Position numbers and translations under genes: made by a program. 64,000 nucleotides of DNA from CBDEGK01 sp965237855 (GTDB taxonomy: Bacteria; Pseudomonadota; Gammaproteobacteria; Pseudomonadales; Halieaceae): the NCBI GenBank assembly GCA_965237855.1, contig CBDEGK010000008.1, positions 310,001 through 374,000 on the forward strand, read 5' to 3'. Below, piece after piece: positions 18,279 to 26,830 of the stretch; the first letter of the stretch is position 1, and each line of letters begins with the position of its first letter. The notes under the pieces were generated by a model. It did no database searches and was not told the DNA's origin. It worked only from the letters and a program-made list of their open reading frames with translations.

Positions 18279-21200
18279 CAGTTTGCCGGCGTCTTCCAAA
18301 ATGAGGTACAGGCAGGGCACCAGGAACAAAGTGATGAAGGTGCCTGCCAGCACACCAAAGGCCAATGAGGCCGCCATAGGGACAAACATGCCGGTAGATA
18401 CCGTATCGTCAGCCATCATTGGAGTCAGGCCGACGAAGGTAGTGACCGAGGTCAACACAATAGGTCGAAATCGTACGCTGCCGGCGTGGCTGACCACATG
18501 ATAGAGGTCTTCCCCGGTTTTGCGCTGGCGATTGATGTAGTCCACCAGTACCAGGCTTGAGTTAACCACTACACCCGACAGAGCGACGATTCCTAGTACA
18601 GAGAAAAATACCAGGTCGATACCCAGAATATAGTGGCCCATGATGGCGCCCACCATGCCGAAGGGAATCACGCTCATGATGACCAGCGGCTGGAAGTAGG
18701 ATTGTAGGGGTATGGCCAGCAGCGCGTAAATAACAAACATGGCCAGCACGGCGTACTTGAACAAGCTGGCCATGGATTCAGCGCTTTCCCCGGCCTCGCC
18801 GGCCAACTGGTAGGTGACACCCGGATAGCGTGCCAGAATGTCGGGTAGATCCTTGCGGGCCAGTGAAGCGAGAATCGATTCTGGCGTCGCGATCTTTCGA
18901 TTGACGTCAGCAATTACGCTGACAACACGACGGCCATCGACGCGGCGGATGGTGGTGTAGCCGCGGCCGAGCGTGGTGGTGGCGACACCGGCGAAGGGCA
19001 CTTCCACGCCCTCGGCGGTACGTATACGCATATCCTCCAGGTCACCGAGGGAGCGTCGTTCGTCCGCCGGATAGCGCACCATGACCCGTATGTCATCCTT
19101 GCCTCGTTGAATACGTTGCGCTTCATAGCCATAGAAAGCCTGGCGTACCTGCCGGCCCAGGTCTTCCACAGTCAGTCCCAGGGTTTGCGCCTGCGGCTGA
19201 AGCATCATCTGCACTTCCTGCTTGCCGGCGCGGAAGGTATCGGTGACATCCTGGACGCCGGCATATTGCTGCAGGCTCTCGCGGACCTCGGCAGCAGCGG
19301 AACGGAGTTCTTCGAAATCTTTACCCTGCAATTCGATATCAATGGCGCTGCCCAGGCCGAAAGCCTCGGCGGTAAACCCGAGCTCCACGGCATCGGGAAT
19401 TGAGCCGGTAAGATCGCGCCAGCGGTTGGCGAACTCTCTCGTGGGCACGCCGTCGTAATCTGGGGGTAGATTTAGTTCGATACCAATCTCTGCAATATTG
19501 CTCTGCCCTGCGCTGCCGCCACCAATAGAACCCTTGGGTATGTTTGAACCCACCAGTGACAAGATGTGGCTGACCCGGCTGGGCTCACCCTCGGCCAGTT
19601 CGGCATCCAGTTCCAGCTGTAGTTTACGAGCGGCGACCTCCATGCGCTTTGCCGCCCGCTCTGTTTGTTCGACCGGCGTGCCCTCGGGCATGGTGAGGGT
19701 GGCGTACAGACGATTGCCTTCCACAGACGGAAAATATTGGAATACCACACGGCCAGACATCAACATGGCGGCGGTAATGATGAGTATACCCAAGGCGATG
19801 GCGAGGGTTAGATAGCGGTACTGCAGTGCCACATTGACCGCAGGATAGTAGTAGTCACTGGCCAGACGTTCGAGGCTGCCGGAGATCTTGTTCTGCACTC
19901 TAAGCCAGCGCGCTACCAGGGGGCTGGACTCGGCTTCACTGCGTTCAGCACTGCGGTGTGCCAGGTGCGAAGGCAAAATCATTTGTGATTCGATAATGCT
20001 GAAAAACAGCGCAATAAGAACAGCCACCGCCATCACCGAGAAAAAGCCCCCCATGGCGCCAGGTATATTGAGTATGGGGATGAAGGTTGCCATGGTCGTG
20101 AGGACCCCGAAGATCACTGGTATAGAGACCTCCTGGGCACCGGTGACTGCTGCCTCCATCTGCGGCAGCCCCGCCTGCTCGTGGGCATAGATACGTTCAC
20201 CGATGACAATGGCGTCATCCACCAGGATACCCAGTACCAGGATGAAGGCCATCACCGATACCGTGCTGATCGCGACACCGAAAAATGGGAACAAGGCGAC
20301 CGTGCCCAGCAGGGCCACGGGGATTCCCGCTGCCACCCACAGTGCCAGCCGAAAGCGCAGGAACAGGGTGAGCACCAGCAAGACCAGTAACAATCCGCTG
20401 CGGGCGTTCTTGGTCAGTGCGTTCAGACGGTCCACCAGGTCCTGGGATTCGTCCTGCCAGATGGTCATGCTGATCCCTTCGGGTATGTGCTGATCAGCAT
20501 TGTTGATGTAGTCTTTGACCCTGTTGGCAATCGTCATAACATCTTCATCGCCGACACGTGACACCTTGATCAGGACCGCGCGATGGCCATCAAAATGGGC
20601 GCGCAGGTCGGTGTCTTTGAAGCCGTCGACGACATTGGCGATTTCGCCCAGGGTAACCACGGTGCCATCGTTACGGGTTAACACCACGATGTTTTCAAAT
20701 TCGGCTCCGCGATAAGCCTGGCCCTTGGTGCGCAGCAGGATTTCACCACCCTCGGTGCGCAGGGTGCCGCCCGGAATATCGTTGGAGCCGGTGCGAATAG
20801 CCCGGCCGATTTTCTCCAGGGTCAAACCATAGCGGCGCAGGGTTTGTTCCGACACCTCGATGGAGATTTCATAGGGGCGGGCGAACAGTAATTCGGCCTG
20901 GGATACCCCGGGTAGAGCGGCAATATCATCACGCACTTGTTGCCCGACGATCCGCAGGCTTCTTTCGTCCGTGTTGCCGGAAATGGCGATCTGCAGCACG
21001 GTGGCTGCAATCGTCACCTCGGCCGTCACGGGCTTCTCGGTCTCCTGCGGGAAAGAGTCAATGGCGTCGACCTTGCCCTTGATGGTATTGAGTACTCGTC
21101 CCTTGTCAGTGCCCGGCACCAACTCTACGATCACCACACAGGAACCTTCATAGGCGCTGGAACTGATGGCGTCGATACCCTGTGAGCCGACGATGGCTTC

Positions 21201-21407
21201 TTCGACCCGCACACAGACAGCTTCTTCGACCTCCTCAGGTGCAGCACCGAGATAGGGCACGGAGATGCGTATGGCATCGATTTCGATATTGGGAAATTCT
21301 TCCTGGTGAATGGTGGGCAGGGTGATGACGCCGGCGACGATGAGGATACCCATTAGCAGGTTGGCCGCAACCGGATTGTGAACGAACCAGTGGATCACGC
21401 CGTGCAT
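18267..21407 (-). CDS. RND-family efflux transporter permease
   Basis: A 1046-residue inner-membrane permease of the HAE1/hydrophobe type. The first membrane helix is at about residues 10-30; large periplasmic loops follow, and the central block contains helices around 335-480 with FILVLGILVDDAIVIGE, the helix-4 segment that carries the proton-relay Asp pair (ILVDDAI). A second helix set occupies about 850-1040. Length and duplicated architecture match AcrB-type pumps. It starts 1 base after the adaptor gene ends, in the ytfJ-adaptor-permease operon. No outer-membrane TolC partner is encoded here. Drug or lipid specificity cannot be inferred. Confidence 0.93.
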   Translation of the reverse strand: MHGVIHWFVHNPVAANLLMGILIVAGVITLPTIHQEEFPNIEIDAIRISVPYLGAAPEEVEEAVCVRVEEAIVGSQGIDAISSSAYEGSCVVIVELVPGTDKGRVLNTIKGKVDAIDSFPQETEKPVTAEVTIAATVLQIAISGNTDERSLRIVGQQVRDDIAALPGVSQAELLFARPYEISIEVSEQTLRRYGLTLEKIGRAIRTGSNDIPGGTLRTEGGEILLRTKGQAYRGAEFENIVVLTRNDGTVVTLGEIANVVDGFKDTDLRAHFDGHRAVLIKVSRVGDEDVMTIANRVKDYINNADQHIPEGISMTIWQDESQDLVDRLNALTKNARSGLLLVLLVLTLFLRFRLALWVAAGIPVALLGTVALFPFFGVAISTVSVMAFILVLGILVDDAIVIGERIYAHEQAGLPQMEAAVTGAQEVSIPVIFGVLTTMATFIPILNIPGAMGGFFSVMAVAVLIALFFSIIESQMILPSHLAHRSAERSEAESSPLVARWLRVQNKISGSLERLASDYYYPAVNVALQYRYLTLAIALGILIITAAMLMSGRVVFQYFPSVEGNRLYATLTMPEGTPVEQTERAAKRMEVAARKLQLELDAELAEGEPSRVSHILSLVGSNIPKGSIGGGSAGQSNIAEIGIELNLPPDYDGVPTREFANRWRDLTGSIPDAVELGFTAEAFGLGSAIDIELQGKDFEELRSAAAEVRESLQQYAGVQDVTDTFRAGKQEVQMMLQPQAQTLGLTVEDLGRQVRQAFYGYEAQRIQRGKDDIRVMVRYPADERRSLGDLEDMRIRTAEGVEVPFAGVATTTLGRGYTTIRRVDGRRVVSVIADVNRKIATPESILASLARKDLPDILARYPGVTYQLAGEAGESAESMASLFKYAVLAMFVIYALLAIPLQSYFQPLVIMSVIPFGMVGAIMGHYILGIDLVFFSVLGIVALSGVVVNSSLVLVDYINRQRKTGEDLYHVVSHAGSVRFRPIVLTSVTTFVGLTPMMADDTVSTGMFVPMAASLAFGVLAGTFITLFLVPCLYLILEDAGKLLKR

Positions 21408-21408
21408 A

Positions 21409-22551
21409 TCAGACGTCGACAGCCTGCACTAGCATTCCTTCTACCACGGTTTGCAAAGGCGACACGCAAACACGCTCGCCATTGTCGAGGCCGTGGCTAA
21501 TCAACACCTCATCATGTTCCACCCGCAGCACCGTGACCTGGCGGAAACTGAGACGACTGTCCACATTGACCACCAGCACCTGGTTGGCATCGCGCAGGGC
21601 AGAGCGGGGCAAGCGTATGACCTGTTCAATCAGCCGGCCCTGGATTTCGGCCTGCACAAACAAACCGATCACCAGGCGGGGCATATCGGCTAGCTCGTCA
21701 TTACGGATTCTCGCCACCGCATAGATCATGCGCGAACGAGAGTCGATCTCCGCTTCAGTGCGCACCAACTTCCCGGTCCAGATAAATTTTGTATTGCCTA
21801 ATTCGCCGGTCACCGTTACCGGCGACGGCGGATCGCTGGCCAGCTCTCCGGTGATGCTGATGTCGAGATAAGACAGTTGTTGGGAGGCGATGGGCAAACG
21901 TATCTCTGCATAATCAGTAGCGAAGATGGTGGCGACCGGATTGCCGCGGCTGACAAATTGGCCCAGGTCCACCTGTTCGTTGCGAACCCGTCCGCCGTAA
22001 GGGGCCCGTATCTCCGTGCGCGACAGGTCTCTGCGGGCCTGCTCCAGGTTGATTCGAGATTCCTGCATGATGGCCTTGGCGACCAGGAAGCGGCGCTCCG
22101 CCTCATCCAGTTGTGACTGTGAGGCCAGGCTCTGCGCCTGCAGTTTTACCAGTCGATCACGCTCATCAGAGGCGTGTTCTCGCTCCACTTTCGCGCGGGT
22201 GAAGACGGCCTCACCCTTCTGCACGGCGTTGCTGTAGTCGGCGGTATCGATTCGCAGCAATGGCTCACCGACGTCGAAACTGCCCCCCGAGACCAGGGCC
22301 GGTGATACCCAGGTGACCTGTCCTGAGACTTCCGGGATTAACTGACTCTCCGTCGTGGGTTGCACCGTACCCTGGGATCGTACGCTGAGATACTCTGCTT
22401 TTGATTGAGTGATAATTGTGCGTACCGTGGGTGGTGGCGCGCGATAATCGTCACCGGCAGGTACTGGCTTGTTGAGCAGGAGCAAAGCGGCCACGGCGAA
22501 GGCGACCGCCAGTGCCACCAACGGATACACGGTTTTCTTGGAGGGGCTCAA
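21409..22551 (-). CDS. RND efflux periplasmic adaptor (membrane fusion protein)
   Basis: A 380-residue adaptor with an N-terminal membrane segment (about 9-27). The lipoyl half-motifs (TVQPTTESQLIPEVSGQV at about 60 and IRAPYGGRVRNEQVDLGQFV at about 185) flank an alpha-helical hairpin (about 105-175), and beta-barrel and membrane-proximal domains follow. This is the standard HlyD/AcrA layout. Its ATG overlaps the ytfJ stop by 4 bases, and the permease gene begins 1 base after it, so the three should be co-translated. It should link the permease at 18267 to an outer-membrane channel encoded elsewhere. Confidence 0.92.
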   Translation of the reverse strand: MSPSKKTVYPLVALAVAFAVAALLLLNKPVPAGDDYRAPPPTVRTIITQSKAEYLSVRSQGTVQPTTESQLIPEVSGQVTWVSPALVSGGSFDVGEPLLRIDTADYSNAVQKGEAVFTRAKVEREHASDERDRLVKLQAQSLASQSQLDEAERRFLVAKAIMQESRINLEQARRDLSRTEIRAPYGGRVRNEQVDLGQFVSRGNPVATIFATDYAEIRLPIASQQLSYLDISITGELASDPPSPVTVTGELGNTKFIWTGKLVRTEAEIDSRSRMIYAVARIRNDELADMPRLVIGLFVQAEIQGRLIEQVIRLPRSALRDANQVLVVNVDSRLSFRQVTVLRVEHDEVLISHGLDNGERVCVSPLQTVVEGMLVQAVDV

Positions 22552-23096
22552 GAGTTCACCTGCGCCCGAATCAAATCCAGGGTCTGTTCGATCTCCTGTT
22601 CACTCATGGCACCGTGCTTGATGTAGATGATACTGCCGTTGCCGTCCGCGATCACAATGGTGGAAGTCTTCTTGCCTATCTGCCAGGTTGTCCGCCCGGA
22701 GCCCTGGTCGTCCAGGATCAGGCTGGAAAGGGGGTACCTGCGCTTGTTCTTCTCCACCTCACGCTGGACGAAGCCGCGCGTACCCCACATCGAATCATGG
22801 AGATTGATGATAGTGGTGACGTAGTACAACGAGTAATTAATGCCCTGCTGCAGTGCATCGGTAAAGGGTTCATTGAGTTTGCTGGCAGACATGGTGCCGG
22901 CCATGTACTGCAGCACATGAACTTTGTTGGGGTGTTGCAGTGACCAGGGTGAATAGATGATCTGGTCGTCGCTGAGCTCCATCTCACCCATACTCTCTAT
23001 GTCTAGTGGGGGAATGGGTTCACCCAGTACCAGGGCGCCAGCCTGGACGTTGGCACAGAGTACGAAAAACAACAGTGGGGCAAGCAAGAATTTCAT
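22548..23096 (-). CDS. ytfJ: YtfJ family periplasmic protein
   Basis: A 182-residue protein with a signal peptide (residues 1-19, ending VQAGA). The alignment I can recall to E. coli YtfJ is strong throughout: a P-P-x-I/L-x-I start, VLQYMAGTMSASKLNE, TTIIN near the middle, YPLSSLILDDQG and a C-terminal EIEQTLDLI helix. The fold is thioredoxin-like without a CxxC pair, and the biochemical role of YtfJ is not established. It is the first gene of a translationally coupled operon with the RND adaptor, an association worth noting. The ibpA terminator lies between it and ibpA upstream. Confidence 0.85.
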   Translation of the reverse strand: MKFLLAPLLFFVLCANVQAGALVLGEPIPPLDIESMGEMELSDDQIIYSPWSLQHPNKVHVLQYMAGTMSASKLNEPFTDALQQGINYSLYYVTTIINLHDSMWGTRGFVQREVEKNKRRYPLSSLILDDQGSGRTTWQIGKKTSTIVIADGNGSIIYIKHGAMSEQEIEQTLDLIRAQVNS

Positions 23097-23122
23097 ACGC
23101 GTAATAATACCGCATAGCGCTG

Positions 23123-23154
23123 AAAAAAGGGACCCGGGGATAGGACCGCGTCCC
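23123..23154 (-). terminator. Rho-independent terminator after ibpA
   Basis: On the minus strand GGGAC and GTCCC (+ strand 23150-23154 and 23129-23133) form a stem with further CGG/CCG pairing inside, followed immediately by six T (23123-23128). It lies 32 bases past the ibpA stop and 27 bases before ytfJ. Confidence 0.65.
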
Positions 23155-23185
23155 TCAAAGCATTGGATTACAGGACCTGGACGGG

Positions 23186-23635
23186 CTAAGCGGCCTGGCC
23201 TACAAGTTTGCCGTCGGCACCGCGCGCGCCTATGGCGATCTTGCGCGGTTTCATGGCCTCGGGAATTTCCCGCGCCAATTCGACGTGGAGCAAGCCATTG
23301 GTCAGTGATGCCGACGTCACTTTGACATGTTCTGCCAACTGGAACTTGCGTTCAAAGTTGCGCGCCGCAATGCCCTGGTAGAGAAACTTATTGTCGGCAT
23401 CCGCAGACTGTTTGCCTGAGATAACCAGGGTATTTTGCTCACTGGTGATGTCCAGTTCTGATTCGGAAAAACCGGCCACGGCCATGGTGATGCGGTAGCG
23501 ATTTTCCTCTACCAGCTCCACGTTGTAGGGCGGGTAACTGGGCTTGTTTTCAACAGTTGAGTCGAGCAGGGAAGCCATACGGTCAAAGCCAATGGCAGAC
23601 CGGTACAGCGGTGAGAGATCGATTGATGCACGCAT
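23186..23635 (-). CDS. ibpA: Small heat-shock protein IbpA/Hsp20
   Basis: A 149-residue holdase chaperone. I choose ATG 23635 because the product then begins MRASIDLSPLYRSAIGFDR, close to E. coli IbpA, and GGAGG stands 8 bases before it; an upstream in-frame ATG (23689) would place the leader RNA inside the coding region. The alpha-crystallin domain (about 35-125) contains YPPYNVELV, AVAGFSESEL and the GLLHVEL strand; an IPEAMKP tail follows, with the C-terminal IxI-type contact present as IAIGA. It binds unfolding proteins in the cytoplasm. Control is by a sigma-32 promoter and a ROSE-like leader, listed separately. Confidence 0.95.
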   Translation of the reverse strand: MRASIDLSPLYRSAIGFDRMASLLDSTVENKPSYPPYNVELVEENRYRITMAVAGFSESELDITSEQNTLVISGKQSADADNKFLYQGIAARNFERKFQLAEHVKVTSASLTNGLLHVELAREIPEAMKPRKIAIGARGADGKLVGQAA

Positions 23636-23639
23636 TGAA

Positions 23640-23661
23640 ATATCCTCCATAGAAGCGATAC
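23640..23661 (-). promoter_or_regulatory. ROSE-like RNA thermometer hairpin masking the ibpA ribosome-binding site
   Basis: In the ibpA leader, GUAUC (23661-23657) pairs with GAUAU (23644-23640), G23656 is bulged, and CUUC pairs with GGAG around a 3-base UAU loop. The UCGCU strand opposite AGGA with a bulged G is the conserved core of ROSE elements known from ibpA leaders. A second hairpin (23667-23689, GUGGA/UCCAC) lies at the expected 5' end. Melting on heat shock would free GGAGG for translation. Confidence 0.72.
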
Positions 23662-23696
23662 AAAATGTGGACCTCTTCGGAGCATCCACGTTACCT

Positions 23697-23724
23697 ATAT
23701 GGAGGTGGTAAGGCGGATTTCAAG
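23697..23724 (-). promoter_or_regulatory. Sigma-32 heat-shock promoter of ibpA
   Basis: The minus strand reads CTTGAAA (23724-23718), 12 bases, then CCTCCATAT (23705-23697). The sigma-32 consensus is CTTGAAA, 11-16 bases, CCCCATNT, so the match is close. Transcription would start near 23690, giving a leader of about 55 bases that holds the ROSE-like hairpin. Confidence 0.85.
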
Positions 23725-23762
23725 TAGTATGCTTAAATTCGTTTTTTCACCAAGGAATAGAT

Positions 23763-24825
23763 GTGAGCGATTACCCGCGGAGAGGCAGCCTGGTTTTTCT
23801 GCTATTGGCCTTACTTTGTACCAGCACCCATCTCTCTGCCGGGGGCACCCGCAGAAACCCAATATAGTCATTCTCCTGGCTGACGATCTGGACTGGCACG
23901 ACGTTGGCTATCATGGGGGCCCGCTCAAGACCCCTCACATTGACCAGTTGGCGGAAGAGGGCCTGGAACTGAATCGATTCTACGTGGCACCTTTGTGCAG
24001 CCCTTCGCGCGCGGGCTTGATGACGGGGGTGTACCCTCATCGCCTGGGTTTCGGCTACCGGGCCAGACCGATGCCCGGCAATGAGTTGCCAGCCAACGCC
24101 AGGACCCTGGCAACAATGCTAGCGGAGGCGGGATACAAGCGTCGCGCCTTTGTTGGCAAATGGCACTTGCAGAACAAGGGCGGTGACAAAGGCCACCCGC
24201 TTGATCAGGGTTTTACCGAGTTCTACGGACTGCTTGGAGGCGCGGTGGACTACTTCTCTCACGAGACCATCTCGCTGAGCAAAGGCGCCATACCCACGCT
24301 CGACTGGTACCGAGATCGAGAGCTCAACTACGATAAAGGCTATACCACCGACCTGCTTACCAATGAGTCGGTGCGCATTATCAGGGAGAGCGCGGAACAA
24401 GGGCCGTTTTTTGTTTACGTCGCCTTCAATGCGCCTCACCTACCCTTGCAAGCCAAAGGCCACACTCCCGAGATAGATTGGGCACAAGTAAAAGACCGGC
24501 AATCGTCCGCATTCAGTCAGCTATTCGACACTTACCGTGCCATGGTTAGCTCCATGGACGAGGGCATCGGGAAAATTTTGACGGCAATTGACAAGGGAGG
24601 ACTGCGCGACAATACCCTGGTGTTGTTCCTGAGCGACAACGGCGGCATGTTCAATTTAGAGCCCATTTACGAATCATTGAGCGGCCATAAGGGCACTGCC
24701 GGGGAGCGTGGAATCAAAGTCCCGGCTTTGCTGCGCTGGCCCCGCAGTACCCGGAGTTGGTGAAACAACTGCAGCAGCAGCTGGGGCAGATCAAGGCCAT
24801 GGATGCCTGGGGGGGCAGGTCTGTA
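23763..24825 (+). pseudogene. Decayed secreted sulfatase gene
   Basis: GTG 23763, preceded by AAGGA, begins a signal peptide (MSDYPRRGSLVFLLLALLC) that stays open only to TAG 23864; the sulfatase domain starts in another frame at KPNIVILLADDLDW. One base lost from the G5 tract at 23841-23845 explains the shift. The domain carries the formylglycine motif CSPSR (about codon 80) and GKWHL, but breaks off at ALLRW (about 24740). Directly after, in a third frame, comes PQYPELVKQLQQQ...MDAW, typical of a sulfatase C-terminus, so about 100 or more codons were deleted. The G7 tract at 24809-24815 may hold a further shift. Not expected to give an active enzyme. Confidence 0.8.
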
Positions 24826-24834
24826 GGCCGCTAC

Positions 24835-25440
24835 TTACTGGTGGGCCCAGTTGTCGGCATCGCTGACGTCGCTGGGTGAAAGACCAAGAATATCCCCGTC
24901 TTTGTTAATACCCAGGCCGAGCACTGTGCGATTGGCATAGGCGAAATAGGCCGTTACTTGATTGACTTCTAATATCTCCCCGTCGTCCAACCCCGCACGG
25001 CGCAGCGCGTCCAGGTCGTCGGCGGTAATGGTCGTTGCTGCGCTAGTCAGTTTTTCAGCGTAGCGCAGCAGCGCCAGGTCTCGTCCCTCGAAAGCCTGTT
25101 CTGGCTTGCTGCTCGCCAGCGCTTCCCGAATCTCACTGGCTCGCTGATCGTCTTCCAACAGGCGCAGCATACCCGCGTAGTGATGCTCAATACAATATTC
25201 ACAACGATTCAGCAGGCTGACGTAAACACCCACGGCCTCCAGCAGCCATTTGGGAAGGGTATTGCGCGGGTGGTGTAATACGTTTTTATAGATGGCCATA
25301 TGGCCTTCCATGGTGTGAGGGCGCAGGCTGTGGGCCATCATTATGTTGTCCACATTGTCATCGGGACCCTTGATGCGGTCATAGAGTTTCTTGGTGCGCC
25401 CAGTGGCGTCTTGGTAGGCTATGGTTTTAATCCAGGTCAT
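24835..25440 (-). CDS. AhpD/carboxymuconolactone decarboxylase-like peroxidase-related protein
   Basis: A 201-residue protein; ATG 25440 is chosen because it overlaps the transporter stop (ATGA) and yields MTWIKTI, the normal family start. The AhpD-like core shows LLNRCEYCIEHH (about 82-93), the CxxC and downstream His of the peroxidase-related subfamily, with the helical NQVTAYFAYANR segment near the end. Cytoplasmic alkylhydroperoxidase-type chemistry is possible. Last gene of the ygiQ-transporter-AhpD run. The 3' end abuts the dead sulfatase. Confidence 0.85.
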   Translation of the reverse strand: MTWIKTIAYQDATGRTKKLYDRIKGPDDNVDNIMMAHSLRPHTMEGHMAIYKNVLHHPRNTLPKWLLEAVGVYVSLLNRCEYCIEHHYAGMLRLLEDDQRASEIREALASSKPEQAFEGRDLALLRYAEKLTSAATTITADDLDALRRAGLDDGEILEVNQVTAYFAYANRTVLGLGINKDGDILGLSPSDVSDADNWAHQ

Positions 25441-26822
25441 TGAAGGACACCCGTCACATTGAGAAATATCATGAAGATTCCGGCCGGAGCCAGATAGCGA
25501 ATGGCAAAATACCACAAGCGATAAGTGTTGTCTGACAAAGCCAGTTCTTGCCGGGACGCCGCGCGCGTGACGACCCAGCCACAAAAGATTGCCACCAGAA
25601 GACTGCCTATGGGTAACATCCAGACCGAGGTCAGGTAATCTATTAGCTCAAAGAAATTCTTTCCAAACAAAGTTCTCTCGGACCAGATATTGAAAGAAAA
25701 AACGCTGCCGAGCCCAATCAGCCACACGACCAAACCGGCGATTAAGCAGGCCTTGGGCCGAGACAGTTTTACTTTTTCGGTCAACCAACTGATGGCCGGT
25801 TCGAGCAGTGCAATGGTCGAGCTCAAAGTGGCCAGGGCGAGCATGATGAAAAAGAGCGTGCCTACAATAGTGCCCATCGGCATTTGTCCAAAGGCAATAG
25901 GCAAACTTAAAAAGATCAGACCCGGCCCGGCATCAGCGGCTAAATCGTAAGCAGCTACCAGTGGGAAGATGGCGAGTCCAGCCAATATCGCAACCAGGGT
26001 GTCCATACCCGCCACACAAAGCGCTGTTTTGCCGATGGAGATATGGCCGGGCATGTAAGAGCCGTAGACCATGGTCGCAGCGCTGCCGAGGCTCAAGCTA
26101 AAAAAGGCCTGGCCCAGGGCGACCAGGATACTTTCAACGGACAGCTTGCTGAAGTCAGGAACAAACATGAATTTGAGACCGTCCATAAAATGACCGGTAG
26201 TCATGGCATAGAGCACCAGAACAATCAAAATGAAGAACAAGCTCGGCAGCAACAAGAAGGAGGCTCTTTCCAGGCCTCTCTCAATACCCTTGCTGACAAT
26301 AAAAATCGTCACCAGCATGATGATGCCACTCCAGAACGCCAGCAGCAGAGGGTCAGCTAACAGAGACTGATACAAAGCCTCAATGTGCTGCGGGCTGGCA
26401 TCCACGAAGGCACCCGATGCGGCAATTGGGATATAGGCAATGGTCCAGCCGGATATCACGATATAGAAAGTCAGGATCAAAAAGCCGGTGGTTACCGCCA
26501 ATAGGCCGACACCCTTCCAGGCGGGATGACTGCCGGCTTCCTGTGCCAGCGCTGCCATTGAGCCGATAGGGTTGCTGTTACCGCGCCGCCCAATCATCAT
26601 TTCCGCCAACATGACTGGCAGTCCAAGAAGCAAGATGCAAGCAAGGTAAACCAGGATAAAAGCACCACCGCCATGCTCTCCCGCTATATAGGGAAATTTC
26701 CAGATATTTCCCAGGCCGACAGCGGAGCCGGTGGTTGCAACGATAAATCCCCAGGAGCTGGTCCAGTGACCTCGCGCATCAGTAGGTGCCCCCGCAGAGA
26801 CGGGTTGGTCAGATCGTGGCAT
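25437..26822 (-). CDS. Sodium-dependent transporter, NSS (SNF) family
   Basis: A 461-residue inner-membrane protein of about 11 helices. The first helix carries TGSAVGLGNIWKFPYIAGEHGGGAF split by the unwound GLGN region that forms the Na+ and substrate sites in LeuT. Helix 6 region (SLSLGSAATMVYGSY) and helix 8 (ALATLSSTIALLEP) are present too. The substrate, probably an amino acid or osmolyte, cannot be read off. It starts 8 bases after ygiQ ends and overlaps the AhpD-like gene by 4 bases. Confidence 0.92.
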   Translation of the reverse strand: MPRSDQPVSAGAPTDARGHWTSSWGFIVATTGSAVGLGNIWKFPYIAGEHGGGAFILVYLACILLLGLPVMLAEMMIGRRGNSNPIGSMAALAQEAGSHPAWKGVGLLAVTTGFLILTFYIVISGWTIAYIPIAASGAFVDASPQHIEALYQSLLADPLLLAFWSGIIMLVTIFIVSKGIERGLERASFLLLPSLFFILIVLVLYAMTTGHFMDGLKFMFVPDFSKLSVESILVALGQAFFSLSLGSAATMVYGSYMPGHISIGKTALCVAGMDTLVAILAGLAIFPLVAAYDLAADAGPGLIFLSLPIAFGQMPMGTIVGTLFFIMLALATLSSTIALLEPAISWLTEKVKLSRPKACLIAGLVVWLIGLGSVFSFNIWSERTLFGKNFFELIDYLTSVWMLPIGSLLVAIFCGWVVTRAASRQELALSDNTYRLWYFAIRYLAPAGIFMIFLNVTGVLQ

Positions 26823-26830
26823 TGGTGGGC

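Noticed and set aside
23644..23705. Perfect 8-base complement between CCTCCATA upstream and the ibpA ribosome-binding site as an anti-Shine-Dalgarno switch
   Set aside because: The upstream copy is the -10 element of the sigma-32 promoter and would not be in the transcript. The local ROSE-like hairpin explains the masking instead.
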